In this document: in pieces, positions 1 through 11,000 of the stretch
Layout of the letters: every line of letters starts with the position of its first letter
Numbering within the stretch: position 1 is the first letter of the stretch
NCBI RefSeq assembly: GCF_015694345.1
Contig: NZ_JADQDC010000007.1
Span: forward strand, 124,001-188,000
DNA length: 64,000 nt
DNA from: Novosphingobium jiangmenense
Lineage (GTDB): Bacteria > Pseudomonadota > Alphaproteobacteria > Sphingomonadales > Sphingomonadaceae
Direction of reading: 5' to 3'
The notes under the pieces: model-generated
Told to the model about the DNA's origin: nothing
Seen by the model: the letters and a program-made list of their open reading frames with translations, nothing else
Database searches by the model: none
Program-made: the position numbers and the translations under genes

Positions 1-1461
1 CACATCACGTACCTCAAGCGCGAAGGCGTGACCCGCGACGGGCAGGATGCCGCCCTGTTCGGCGCAGGCGATCAACCACCGGACGGCGCTGCCTTCGCCG
101 AGCGCTGCGCTGGCGACCGGCATCACTTCCGTTTCATCGTTTCGCCGGAGGATTCGGGCGAACTTGCCGATGTCCGGACGTTCACCCGCGAACTGGTGCG
201 TGACATGGCCAGGGACCTTGGAACAGAGCTCGACTGGGTCGCGCTCGACCACTGGAACACCGACAATCCCCACATCCACATTCTAGTCAGGGGCAAGGCC
301 GACGATGGCCGCGACCTTGTCATCGACAAGGACTACATCCGCGAGGGCATGCGCAACCGCGCCGAAGAGCGTGTAACGATCGAACTCGGCCCGCGCACCG
401 AGCGCGAGATCGACCGGGCACTGGCCCGCGAGGTGGGCGCCGACCGTTGGACCAGCCTCGACCGAAGATTGCAGCGCATCGCCGATGGACTTGGCGGCCT
501 GGTCGATCTGCGACCCGAGCAGCAACGGCCGCAGACCTCGATGGAGCGCCACCTGATCGGTCGCGTCGGAAAGCTGGAGCGCCTCGGTCTTGCGTCGCGC
601 GTCGTACCCGGATGCTGGACGCTAAAACCGGATCTCGAACCGACATTGCGCCAGCTCGGCGTCCGGCGTGACATCATCAAGACGATGCACCGTGCGATGG
701 GCGAGCTCGGTATCGAACGCAGTGGCGAGCACTTTGCCCTGCATGATCCCGCCCATTCCGAGCGCATCATTGGCCGCCTGGTCGCACGCGGGCTCCACGA
801 CGAACTGGCGGGAAGTGCCTATGCTGTTATCGATGGTGCCGATGGACGGCTGCACCATTTGCGCTTCGCCGACCTTGAGCGGACCGGCGATGCCGCTCCG
901 GGCGCGATCGTCGAGCTCAGAACCTGGACTGATCGCGGCGGCCGGCCCGGTACGTCATTGTGGGTCCAGTCTGATCTGGCTTTGGGAGATCAGGTCAAAG
1001 CGCGCGGCAGCACTTGGCTCGACCGACAGTTGCTTGCATCCGAACCCGTTCCCACCGGCGGCGGGTTCGGCGTGGAGATCGAGCAAGCCAAACGCGATCG
1101 GGCCGAGCATCTGGTCAGCGAAGGTCTGGCCACACGCCGCGCGAGCCGTGTCGTTCTGGCGCGGGATATTCTGAACGTGCTGCGATCGCGCGAACTGGCA
1201 GAGGTCGGCGAAGCCATTACAGGGCAGACGGGCCTGCCTTATCGGCCGACGGGCGATGGCGAGCCTGTTGCCGGAACCTATCGGCAGCGGCTGAACCTCG
1301 CATCGGGACGTTTTGCGATGATCGATGATGGCCTCGGCTTTGCGCTGGTCCCCTGGCGCCCCGCTCTCGATGGGCATCTCGGCCAGCACGTCACCGGAAC
1401 GCTCAAGGCTGGCGGGGGCATCGACTGGACACTTGGCCATTCGCGCGGGATCGGGATCTAG
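1..1461 (+). CDS. Relaxase / mobilization nuclease (VirD2-like, DUF3363 type), 5' end cut by window
   Basis: The reading frame is open from base 1, so the gene starts upstream; 486 residues are visible. It would nick at oriT and lead the strand into the recipient. The visible part carries a relaxase motif III: D83-H84 followed by PHIHIL with H91 and H93, the metal-binding histidines of the HxxxxxxHxH type. The catalytic tyrosine, expected near the N terminus, is outside the window. The remaining sequence, a long Arg/Glu-rich C-terminal part, fits the DUF3363 relaxases found beside traG in sphingomonad and Tn4371-like elements. Its last bases overlap the end of the convergent 99-aa gene by 4 nt. 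Family assignment is from recognisable motif and context. Confidence 0.85.
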   Translation, partial: HITYLKREGVTRDGQDAALFGAGDQPPDGAAFAERCAGDRHHFRFIVSPEDSGELADVRTFTRELVRDMARDLGTELDWVALDHWNTDNPHIHILVRGKADDGRDLVIDKDYIREGMRNRAEERVTIELGPRTEREIDRALAREVGADRWTSLDRRLQRIADGLGGLVDLRPEQQRPQTSMERHLIGRVGKLERLGLASRVVPGCWTLKPDLEPTLRQLGVRRDIIKTMHRAMGELGIERSGEHFALHDPAHSERIIGRLVARGLHDELAGSAYAVIDGADGRLHHLRFADLERTGDAAPGAIVELRTWTDRGGRPGTSLWVQSDLALGDQVKARGSTWLDRQLLASEPVPTGGGFGVEIEQAKRDRAEHLVSEGLATRRASRVVLARDILNVLRSRELAEVGEAITGQTGLPYRPTGDGEPVAGTYRQRLNLASGRFAMIDDGLGFALVPWRPALDGHLGQHVTGTLKAGGGIDWTLGHSRGIGI

Positions 1462-1757
1462 CTGCCGGACGTGCGGTCGAGCTTCAAAGGCCAGTTAAAA
1501 TCGCCATGCCGGGCGCGCAACTCGGCAGTCTTCGCCTCGAAGACTTCTTTCGCGCGCGCCACGCCATAGTCATCCGGAAACAGCGGGACGTCGCTCGACA
1601 TCGCTTCGGCCGCATCAGCATTGCGAAAGAGATCATAGCGGCCGAGTTGGCGCAGGATGCTGACCTCGGCGTCCATGCTCTGCCCGCGCTTGCCGGTGAC
1701 CGCGAGGCCAATCCCGATGCAGCGCGCCAGCTCGGCATCCGTGATGCGGACCTTCAT
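1458..1757 (-). CDS. Hypothetical protein of the ICE, 99 aa
   Basis: Small acidic soluble protein with no membrane segment or motif I recognise. It starts MKVRITDAEL and is rich in alpha-helix-forming residues. It is the second gene of a two-gene unit: its ATG lies 3 nt after the stop of the upstream 67-aa gene, which suggests translational coupling, and its end overlaps the relaxase end by 4 nt. Position between relaxase and traG suggests an accessory role in transfer or maintenance. Function unknown. Confidence 0.6.
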   Translation of the reverse strand: MKVRITDAELARCIGIGLAVTGKRGQSMDAEVSILRQLGRYDLFRNADAAEAMSSDVPLFPDDYGVARAKEVFEAKTAELRARHGDFNWPLKLDRTSGS

Positions 1758-1760
1758 GGC

Positions 1761-1964
1761 TCAGATCAGCACGAGTTGGTGGGCGACATCGCCATTGAGG
1801 CACGCGTCTGCCCGGCGGGCCGCATCGACGGCATTGCGATAGTGGATCGTTCCGTAGCGCTCAGCCTCGTCGAACGGCACCGGGGTCCAGTCGCTGCTGG
1901 GATAAACGCTTTCGTAGATCGCGCGCGCAGCCTCGCGCAGCGCCATGTTGTGCTGCATGATCAT
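1761..1964 (-). CDS. Hypothetical protein of the ICE, 67 aa
   Basis: The frame can be extended to 2,027, but an AGGA ribosome site 3 nt before the ATG at 1,964 favours the shorter form starting MIMQHNMALREAARAIYES. The product is small and soluble, with no recognised domain. It is first in a minus-strand pair with the 99-aa gene and divergent from traG, so both are probably driven from the 1,965-2,166 region. Function unknown. Confidence 0.5.
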   Translation of the reverse strand: MIMQHNMALREAARAIYESVYPSSDWTPVPFDEAERYGTIHYRNAVDAARRADACLNGDVAHQLVLI

Positions 1965-2166
1965 CGTTCCTGTGCTGAAGCCGAATCGGCAGGCAGAAGC
2001 GATATTCGTTCTTATTATGTTCTTCAAGCTGGTGCGGGCTCGCCGGTCCTGCCGGCGTGATCTGCGCCAGCCTTACCAATCCTACGCCACAACATCGCAG
2101 CTGCCCCGAACCGCTTGAAAACTGCCGAAATCGCACCCGAATTCGCTCCGAACAACGGGCAGGAGC
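1965..2166. promoter_or_regulatory. Divergent intergenic region upstream of traG, with a hairpin
   Basis: About 200 nt without a convincing gene, separating traG (+) from the two small minus-strand genes, so it should hold promoters in both directions. A 6-bp perfect stem CGCCGG / CCGGCG with loop TCCTG lies at 2,041-2,057; no U-tract follows. An AGGAG lies only 1 nt before the traG ATG at 2,167, so an in-frame TTG at 2,173 is an alternative start. Confidence 0.45.
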
Positions 2167-4158
2167 ATGGCGTTGTCAGCAGCAAAGATCCTTTGGAGCC
2201 AGGTCCTGGCCGTAGCGCTGATCATCCTCGCAAGCATATGGTCGGCCACGCAGTGGACGGCATCAGCCCTCGGCTTCCAGCCTGAACTCGGTCGCCCCTG
2301 GTTCTCCCTGTTCGGCCATCCAGTCTATCGGCCCTACGACTTATTCTGGTGGTGGTTCTCGTACGATGCCTACGCGCCGCACGTGTTCGACAGGGGCGGG
2401 ATGATCGCAACCTCGGGCGGGTTTGTTGCAATCGTGGTGGCGATCGCCATGTCAGTCTGGCGCGGCCGGGAGACCCGCGGCTCGAACACCTTCGGCTCTG
2501 CCCATTGGGCGACCCGCCGTGAGATCGCAAAGGCCGGCCTGTTTGCCGAAAAGGGCGTGGTGCTGGGGCAGTTCCACAACAACTATCTACGCCACGATGG
2601 TCCTGAGCATGTGCTCTGCTTCGCACCAACCCGGTCGGGCAAGGGCGTCGGCCTCGTCATCCCAACGCTGCTCACCTGGCCCGGCTCGGTCATCGTGCAC
2701 GACATCAAGGGCGAGAACTGGGGGCTGACCGCCGGCTTCCGTTCGGGCTTCAGCCGCGTTCTGCTGTTCGACCCGACCAACCTCCGATCCGCTGCCTACA
2801 ATCCACTGCTCGAAGTGCGTCGCGGTATCTGGGAGGTGCGCGACGTGCAGAATGTTGCCGACGTGCTGGTCGACCCCGAGGGCAGCCTCGAGAAGCGCAA
2901 CCACTGGGAAAGGACCAGCCATGCCCTGCTGGTCGGTGCGATCCTGCATGTTCTTTATGCCGAGCCCGACAAGACCCTCGCTGGCGTCGCTGCCTTCCTG
3001 TCGGATCCCGGCCGCACGATTGAGACTACGCTGAAAGCGATGATGGCGACTCCCCACCTCGGCGAAGCGGGACCTCATCCCGTGGTCGCCAGCGCAGCGC
3101 GCGAGCTGCTCAACAAGTCCGAGAACGAGCGGTCAGGCGTGCTGTCGACCGCCATGTCGTTCCTTGGCCTCTATCGTGACCCGGTCATTGCAGAGGTCAC
3201 CAGGCGATCCGAATGGCGGATCGCTGATCTGGTCGACGGAAAGCGCCCCGTATCGCTCTACCTCGTCGTTCCACCCTCAGACATCAGCCGGACCAAGCCA
3301 CTGATCCGCCTGATCCTGAACCAGATCGGGCGGCGCCTCACCGAGGAACTTGAAGCCGGCAAGGCCCGGCACCGCCTGCTGCTCATGCTCGACGAATTCC
3401 CGGCGCTTGGTCGCCTTGACTTCTTCGAAAGCGCACTCGCCTTCATGGCCGGCTACGGCCTCAAGGCTTTCCTCATCGCCCAATCGCTCAATCAGATTGA
3501 GCGGGCCTATGGTCCGAACAACTCAATCCTCGATAACTGCCATGTCCGCGTAGCCTTTGCGACCAACGATGAGCGGACGGCAAAGCGCGTGTCTGAATCT
3601 CTCGGCACCGCGACAGAGCAGCGTTCGATGAAGAACTATGCCGGTCACCGCCTGTCCCCTTGGCTGGGGCACCTCATGATCTCGCGTTCGGAGACCTCGC
3701 GGCCCTTGCTGACCCAGGGAGAAATCCTGCAACTGCCCGAGACCGACGAGATCGTGATGCTGTCCGGCGCGCCGCCGGTACGGGCGAAGAAGGCGCGCTA
3801 TTATGCTGACCCCCGGCTCAAGCGACGGATCAGGCAGGCGCCGGAGCCCTCGGTAGATCGTCACAGTGCACAGACCTCCGACGATTGGAGCGATTTGCCG
3901 CTCGTGAAGCCGACGCTGAGCGCCGCAGCCAGCCCTGCGGGACCTGATGACGAAGCGAATGGCGGCATTCGTCGTGAGCCAGAACTGCCGCTGCATGTCG
4001 AGATCGCGCCGTCGCCAAAACCGCCAGTCAACGAGTTCGATTTTGACCCTGTCGACCAGACCGCCGGCGATGCCATCCAGGCTGATCGTCTGCGGTCAAA
4101 AATGGTCGCGAACTCGCGTCAGGCCGCGCTGGACCCCGGCGACGGGATCGATCTGTGA
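2167..4158 (+). CDS. traG: Type IV coupling protein TraG/VirD4
   Basis: Inner-membrane ATPase that connects the relaxosome to the Trb mating channel. The 663-aa protein has two N-terminal hydrophobic segments (about residues 9-35 and 80-98), a Walker A APTRSGKG at 153-160 and a Walker B LLLMLDEF ending at D409-E410. Length and layout are normal for the family. The C-terminal roughly 100 residues are polar and proline/aspartate-rich, probably a tail contacting the relaxase or channel. The stop overlaps the start of the CopG-like gene by 4 nt (ATGA type), so the two are coupled. In related elements trbB follows directly; here a 22 kb island intervenes. Confidence 0.95.
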   Translation: MALSAAKILWSQVLAVALIILASIWSATQWTASALGFQPELGRPWFSLFGHPVYRPYDLFWWWFSYDAYAPHVFDRGGMIATSGGFVAIVVAIAMSVWRGRETRGSNTFGSAHWATRREIAKAGLFAEKGVVLGQFHNNYLRHDGPEHVLCFAPTRSGKGVGLVIPTLLTWPGSVIVHDIKGENWGLTAGFRSGFSRVLLFDPTNLRSAAYNPLLEVRRGIWEVRDVQNVADVLVDPEGSLEKRNHWERTSHALLVGAILHVLYAEPDKTLAGVAAFLSDPGRTIETTLKAMMATPHLGEAGPHPVVASAARELLNKSENERSGVLSTAMSFLGLYRDPVIAEVTRRSEWRIADLVDGKRPVSLYLVVPPSDISRTKPLIRLILNQIGRRLTEELEAGKARHRLLLMLDEFPALGRLDFFESALAFMAGYGLKAFLIAQSLNQIERAYGPNNSILDNCHVRVAFATNDERTAKRVSESLGTATEQRSMKNYAGHRLSPWLGHLMISRSETSRPLLTQGEILQLPETDEIVMLSGAPPVRAKKARYYADPRLKRRIRQAPEPSVDRHSAQTSDDWSDLPLVKPTLSAAASPAGPDDEANGGIRREPELPLHVEIAPSPKPPVNEFDFDPVDQTAGDAIQADRLRSKMVANSRQAALDPGDGIDL

Positions 4159-4535
4159 AATCCAAGCACACCTTTCGCTTGTCGCGCGAAGTCGCGGACC
4201 AGCTCGCCGAATTGGCAATCCGCCGCAGGGTTTCGCAGGCGGAGATCGTCGAGGCGGCGTTGCTGTCGCTCTTGTCGCCAGACGGGTCCGAGCGGATGGA
4301 GGCTGCCTTCAGTAGACGTATTGATCGCGTGCTTCGGAAACTGGAAGAATTGGATCACAGCGTCGAGGTGGGGAATGAGGCCTTAGCGCTGTTTGTGCGG
4401 TTCTGGCTCACTGCGACGCCCCAAGTGCCAGACCATGCGGCTCCTTCAGCCCAAGCCAAGGGTAAGGAACGATACGATGGGTTTATTCAAGCTTTGTCTC
4501 GGCGTCTCAGTGGCAGTGAACGAATCGCTGACTGA
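4155..4535 (+). CDS. CopG-like ribbon-helix-helix protein
   Basis: 126 aa. The N terminus (KHTFRLSREVADQLAELA, then a second helix rich in Ile/Glu) has the beta strand-helix-helix pattern of CopG/Arc DNA-binding proteins; the rest is helical and ends in a basic tail. Such a gene is regularly found between traG and trbB in Tn4371-like elements and may control transfer-gene expression. It overlaps traG by 4 nt. It is the last conserved transfer gene before the inserted island. Confidence 0.75.
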   Translation: MKSKHTFRLSREVADQLAELAIRRRVSQAEIVEAALLSLLSPDGSERMEAAFSRRIDRVLRKLEELDHSVEVGNEALALFVRFWLTATPQVPDHAAPSAQAKGKERYDGFIQALSRRLSGSERIAD

Positions 4536-5035
4536 CACCAGCACAGTCGACTTGGATTCTCGCGAACGTACCGAGTGAAAGCCGGCATTTGTGCACGAAT
4601 TTAGATTTTCCCAGGCGCTCTATAGATAATTATCTTCCCTATTACCTGCCCTGATTATCGTTGACATCACCTAAGTACTGAGGTCCACAAATGCTCCACG
4701 GTCCGATAGATGCCTCATCTTTTTGTTGCGAGCGATCAGACGGCGGCATGAAGTTACGAGAGTTGATGCGCTGCAAATGCCATTGGTCGGACGAGGCCCT
4801 TATCCACGTAACCGAGCCGCCGGGCGGAGACACGGACGCGCCGCTTTCGAAGGCGACGCCGGACACCCCCGGTCGAGATCGCCGGCTAACAAGTCTGGGG
4901 GGGCAGCCTGACAGGTTGCCATCACCTCAACCAACCATCATGAAGGAGGCCAACTCTACTCTGACTGGTAACAATCAGGGGAGCACGTCAGTCGGATGAA
5001 CGGCGTGCACAGACCGATTTGCGCTCGGGGGCAGA
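4536..5035. promoter_or_regulatory. 500-nt leader before the DruE-like gene, with an AT-rich palindrome
   Basis: No convincing gene. It is more AT-rich near 4,600-4,680 than its flanks. AGATAATTATCT at 4,624-4,635 is a perfect 12-bp palindrome, and a TTGACA lies at 4,660-4,665. This is the left junction of the island and probably contains the promoter of unit A. An open frame of 102 codons at 4,691-4,999 lacks family features and a ribosome site. No transposase or obvious direct repeat was seen at the junction. Confidence 0.4.
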
Positions 5036-8000
5036 ATGTTTAACGAACTTGGAAATCTACATAGAGCACTGAGCGCTTATATCGAGGCGACCTACCATAT
5101 TTCAAATCCAAGCCTCGTTGGCCTCCGGCGTTCTATACTCGACCAACCGGGCACGATTTCACAGCGCGCCTTCATCGAGAGCACGCCGATCTATCAGGGT
5201 CAAAAGAAGTTCGCTGACCTTGCAATTCCCCAGAAAGCGCGTGACTTTCTAACGCACCTCGGAACCAAGGCCGGCGGCAAGCTTGTTTTCGATCCTCCGT
5301 ACCCCCACCAATCGGAGGCGTTGGAGATCATTGCCGATCCGGTTGGCCGCTGCCTTCTGGCAACGACCGGTACGGGTTCAGGCAAGACGGAAACTTTTCT
5401 CCTGCCAATCTTGATGAAACTCGCGAACGAAGCTGCCACGCGGCCGGAACAGTTCGCGGAGCGCGCCGTACGGTCGATCATCCTCTACCCGATGAACGCG
5501 CTCGTGAACGACCAATTAGGTCGCCTACGCCGCCTTCTTGGAGCGTCATCAGTCCGAGATTGGTTTACCGAACAGGCTGGGCGTCCTGCCAAGTTCGCCC
5601 GCTACACGGGTCGTTCGCTTTATCCCGGCCAGCGGACCGAGGACCGAAACAAGCAGCGGTTGAAGAGCCTAAATTTCTATCGAGACCTTGAGCGCGACGC
5701 TCAGACCGACAAGGCTGTCGCTGCGCAGATTGATCAGTTGCGATCCTTAGGTCGCTGGCCTGCCAAGCCGGCTGACGCCGATGGCGAAAATGGCATGACC
5801 AAATGGCTGGGCAGCGGCAAGCGATGGATCGGGCCTGATCAGAAGTTCCAACGCGCTATTGAGCGTCCCGAGGACCCCGAATTGCTTTTGCGCCATGAGG
5901 TGCAAGATCAGCCGCCCGACCTCCTAATCACCAACTACTCCATGCTCGAATACATGCTGCTACGGCCGATTGAACGGTCGATATTCGAGCGGACGCGGGC
6001 CTTTTTCGAGGCGAATCCCGAGGAAAGGCTGCTGTTCGTGCTTGACGAAGCGCACCTCTACCGCGGCGCCAGTGGCACCGAGGTCGCCCTTCTGATCCGA
6101 CGTCTGCGCAACCGGCTAGGTCTCACACCAGACCGGATGCAGGTCATTGCGACCAGCGCATCCTTTTCCGATGGTGAAGCCGCCAAGACATTCATTGGCG
6201 GCCTAACTGGTCGCAATGAGGACATGATCGAGGTGCTGCGCGGGAAGAAGCATGCGCGTTTGCCGTCTGCGAGCGGTGACGCGCCACTCGCCGCCGCGCT
6301 TGCTGCCTGTCGAACCGAACAGTTGAAGGACGTGGATCCCGTTCAGCGTATAGATGCCCTAGCGCCGCTGCTTACTTTCCGACGTGACGCGCTTTCTGCG
6401 GATCCATTGGTTGTCGCATCGTCGACATCGAAGACGGCCGAAGTAACGGTATTCGGTGTCAACGCATCGCTTGAATTCTTAAGCGAGACACTGTTGATTA
6501 ACCCACATGGCTGCGCGCAGACTGCCAATTCCTATCTCGCGCTGACGGAAGTGAAAGGCGCCGACGGAATACAGGTTGGGCGATCGGCAAATCTCCCCGA
6601 TATCAGCATCGTAGATGGTCAGACGCTGGTTGTCCGCGACGGATTACAACGGGCGGTCCATGCCGCACTGGAGGGACTCCCTGTTATCGGGCGCTTAGTG
6701 AATCTGACCGGTGGCGCGACGACTTCGAGCGATCCAGCGACCGAGGATCCAAAGGCGCCAATCGCTCTGGATGACATGGGCAGCCTGCTGTTTGACGGCG
6801 AGATTTCAACTGCCATGCGCTCGGCGGCAACCGATGCGCTGCTCGAACTTGCGTCCTACGCCAAAGCTGAGCCCGATGGTCAGCCTCTGCTTGCGGCGCG
6901 CGTCCATGCCCTGTTCCGCGGCCTCCCAGGGTTATGGGCTTGCGCCGACGAGACATGCGCGCTTGTTCCGGGTGGGATCGGGCCCGGCCCTACGGGAATG
7001 CTGTATGCACAGTCCACACGCGAATGCGGTTGCCGCGCACGCGTGTTCGAACTCCACACCTGTCGCGATTGTGGTGTCGCCTATTTCAATGCCTTCGCGT
7101 TGAACCCGAGCCAGCCCGATTTTTTGTGGGCAGAGGACATCGGCGATATAGACGATGTGGACGGAGTGGTCCGTCCGGTCCAGATTTTGCTCGAAGACCC
7201 CGGCTTTGACGCCGACAAATATTGCACCAGCAGTTATCTTGATCCGTTTACAGGTCGCGTGGGGTCCAAATCGCCCGATGCCCGCGAAATCTGGTTGCCA
7301 CGCCCCAGCAAAGACGTCGAGCCCGGTCATTTTGAGAAGTGCCCCCACTGCGAGACCAATGGCTCCCAAATCATGGATCACCAGACCAAAGGGGATGAGC
7401 CGTTTCAGGAACTGATCAGCGTCCAGTTGCTCGACCAGCCTGCGCGCGTTGAAGCAACTTCCCCACTCAAGGGACGCAAATCGCTGATCTTCTCCGATGG
7501 GCGGCAGGCTGCATCCCGGCTTTCGGGCAAGCTGAAGAATTTCTCCCTACAGGATAGCATTAGGCCGCTGCTGTTGACTGGGCTGCGCATGCTTGAAGAG
7601 CGTTTCGGCCAGCCGGTGCCGCTCGGCTACGCGTACCCGGCTATTCTTTATGCGTGCGCCAAGTTTGACGTCAACTTCCGTCTGCCTGGCGCGGAACATG
7701 AGGAGTTCGCTCGCGATTTGCGCAAAGTACACGGCTTTATGCGCGACGACGGCGACTATGCCGAATTCCGTGATCTCGCTGACACCCTGAACAAGACCCA
7801 TGTGAAGTCAGTCCGGGCTCCGCTGGCACGCGTTCTTTCCAATCGCCACACGGGCCTTCTGCCGCTAGCGCTAGCTGCCCCCGAGGCAATACTGACTGAC
7901 AACCAGAAGCGCCGAATGGCTGCGCTTCCCGCTCCGCTAATCGGCACAGGTACGGACGATGAGAAGCGCCAGGCACTGCTCGACCTATGGCTGAGCCAAT

Positions 8001-11000
8001 CGCTCGCTGCCGGCTCCGTGTTGGTGGAGGGCACGCCTAGTGAATGGATCGACTCCACCGACGGTCCAGCGATTAAACGCACCAGCGGTCGCCATACCGC
8101 TTTGCTGGAGAAGTTGCTTACGGGCAGATGGCACCGAGCACAGTTTGGGGCGAACGCGAAGGCCGACGCGAGTTGGATCGACTTTCTGACGACTACTTTC
8201 GCGCAGAACCACAATGCCAAAGGCTTCTTCATAAACGCGGCAAAGGTTCGATTGCGACCAGAGAGTGAGGTCCATTGGCGCCGGTGTGGGCACTGCACAC
8301 TCGCGCAACCGGCCAACCTGTTGATGGGGGAGACTTGCGTCAAATGCGGAAAGAATACCGATCCGCTCGACCCGAGAACGGATACCGTCTTCCGCACCCG
8401 CAAATATCTCTACCGTAAGCTGGTCGAGCGGCTCGAGGCCGAGGGTGATCAGGGCTATGTGCCCTATCCGTTTGTCGCTGAGGAACATACCGCGCAACTC
8501 AACGACGCTGGACAGGACCAGGCGTTCTCGCGCGCCGAATGGTACGAACTGCGCTTCCAGGATCTTGATGTGCCTGGCCCACGCGGTGAGCGCGCCGGCG
8601 CGGTGGATGTGCTCAGTTGCACGACTACGATGGAGGTCGGCATCGACATCGGCAGCCTCACGGCGGTCGCATTGCGCAACGTGCCGCCAGGTCGGGCCAA
8701 CTACCAGCAGCGCGCGGGTCGCGCCGGTCGTCGCGGTTCATCGCTTTCGACCGTGCTAACCTTCGCCGGTTCGGACAGTCATGACCAACGCTTCTTTGCC
8801 GATCCGCAGACCATGGTCGGCGGGCCCGTACCCGATCCCGTGCTCAACCTCGACAATCGTGAAATCGTGCAGCGGCATGCGTTCGCGCTGATCCTATCCT
8901 TGTTTCAGCAGGAACGGATTGAAACGCCGCCCACAGATGGCGACGCTCAGGCATCCAATATCTTCGAGTCGCTGGGCAAACTGGCCGAGTTCCGCGACCC
9001 CGACCCCAAGGGCTTTACGTTCGCCGGGCTGAAGATCTGGCTTGCGTCGAATGTGGCTTTGGTCGACGCCGCGTTGCGCGACGTGATCCCATCCGCCGCG
9101 ATCGAAGGCGACCCCGACGCCTTTTTCTCAAGCGTGCCTCAAAAGCTGCTTGCCTCACTCGAAGCTGTCGGAGCCGGCACTCGCGAAGTGGAACTGGTGG
9201 CGGCCGACCCTGCGATCGCCGCCGAGGAAGGTCCAGCATTCGACTTTGGCATCGAAGATTATGGTGGCGACGCCGACATGTTCGACACTCCGGCGGACGA
9301 AACGACTGCCGAAGAGGCTCACGAGACCGGCGAGGTCAACCCGGAAGCGCCGCTCAAGCCGCAAAACCTCCTCGACCGGCTGTTCACCAAAGCTGTCCTG
9401 CCACGCTACGCGTTCCCGACCGACGTCGTGTCGTTCACGGTGTTCGATCCGTCGAGCACCGCATATCGCGCCGAGATCGCCTATTCTCCGCAGGCAGGCC
9501 TGACCCAGGCCCTGAGCCAATATGCGCCGGGACGCGAAGTGTGGGTCGATGGCCGCAAGTTTCGGTCGATGGCAATCTACTCTGGCTTCCAGAAGGACCG
9601 AATCAACGCCTATCGCGCCCAGCGGCTCTATTATGAGTGCGGGAAGTGCGGCTACGCCAAGCTTGAGGACATCGACGATACCCACCGGCGCGGTGACACT
9701 GAAGATTGCCCGGCCTGCAAGAAGAAGGCGGGAATGGGACCAGCGGAGCGCTGGATAGTCCCGGTCGGATTCGCGCATCCGCATGACGAAGCGTTTGAAT
9801 TGGCCGGCGATGAAAATCCGCTGCCGACCCGTCCGACGCGGGCGAAGCTCAGCGCGCCGCAGTTCGAACAGCAACATGAACTCGGCAAGCTCGACCGACC
9901 CGATGGCAGTGGTTTCGCCGCCTGGGCGTCCAAGCAGACACTGATGGTGACCAACCTAGGCGTACGTAAGCCCGGTTCCGCTGAGACCGGCTTCCTTTAT
10001 TGTCCGGCCTGTGGCCGTACCGAGCCAACTGGCTGGTCGGAAGGGAAGCTGGCAAGCAGCAAGCCACATCCAAGGCCATATCCCGATCATCGCAAACAAC
10101 CCGAGCTTTGCGATGGGCGTGGCCGTGCCCTAGTGCTCGGCCATGAATTCCTGACCGATATTGCTCTGTTTTCGTTTAAGCTGGCTCCGGAACTCCATGT
10201 GCCAGCTGGTTCGACCGCCGGGCGCATCGTGCTCACCACGATCGCTGAGGCATTGAGCATTGCGGCCGCGGGCTTGCTCGACGTCGATGCCGCCGACATT
10301 GGCGGTGGTCACAGGGCGGCCCTCAATGAGGGCGGCGCGCGCGGCAGCGAAGTTGAAGTGTTTCTCTACGACACGGCGCCTGGGGGTGCCGGGTTCGTCC
10401 GCGCAGCTGCGCGCGACCCTGCCGCCCTCCTCAAGCTCGCGGTCGATCTTTTGGAGGGCTGCACCTGTTCATCCTCCTGTTATAAGTGCTTGCGCTCGCA
10501 CAAAAACCGCTGGGATCACGCCGATCTCGATCGCCATCTCGGTGCGACGTTTCTGCGACACGTCCTGTATGGCGAGCGGCCGTGGGTGCCCACGGAGGTG
10601 GAAGATCGCCTGCTCGACCTGCTCGCGACCGATCTCAAAGACAAGGGCGAGAGGATCGAGCGACCTCAGCCAGGCGAACTGCGCCTTCCCGACTATGGCA
10701 ATCGAAGCCTCATCATCAGCCATCCACTGATCCGCGAGAAGCCCGGTTCAATGCGGGCGCATGCTCGTGGTCGCGGCGCGTCGGATCGCTACCTTGACCA
10801 GCTACTTGTCGATCGCGCTTTGCCGGCGGCCATCATTCAAGCGCTCGACGCGACGTCGACATCGATCAATGATGATTTGCCTTTCGCGTTGAGCGAGACG
10901 GGCGTGCCAGTCTATCGGTCACTTGCCTCACTAGCCGGCTCCGGAGGGGACCTCCCCTTTACGGCCGAATTCGCCGATATCCAGGGAGCGCTTGAAAATA

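Noticed and set aside
4691..4999. Open frame of 102 codons before the DruE-like gene
   Set aside because: No ribosome site, no family feature, proline/aspartate-rich composition like a chance frame; region reads as a leader.
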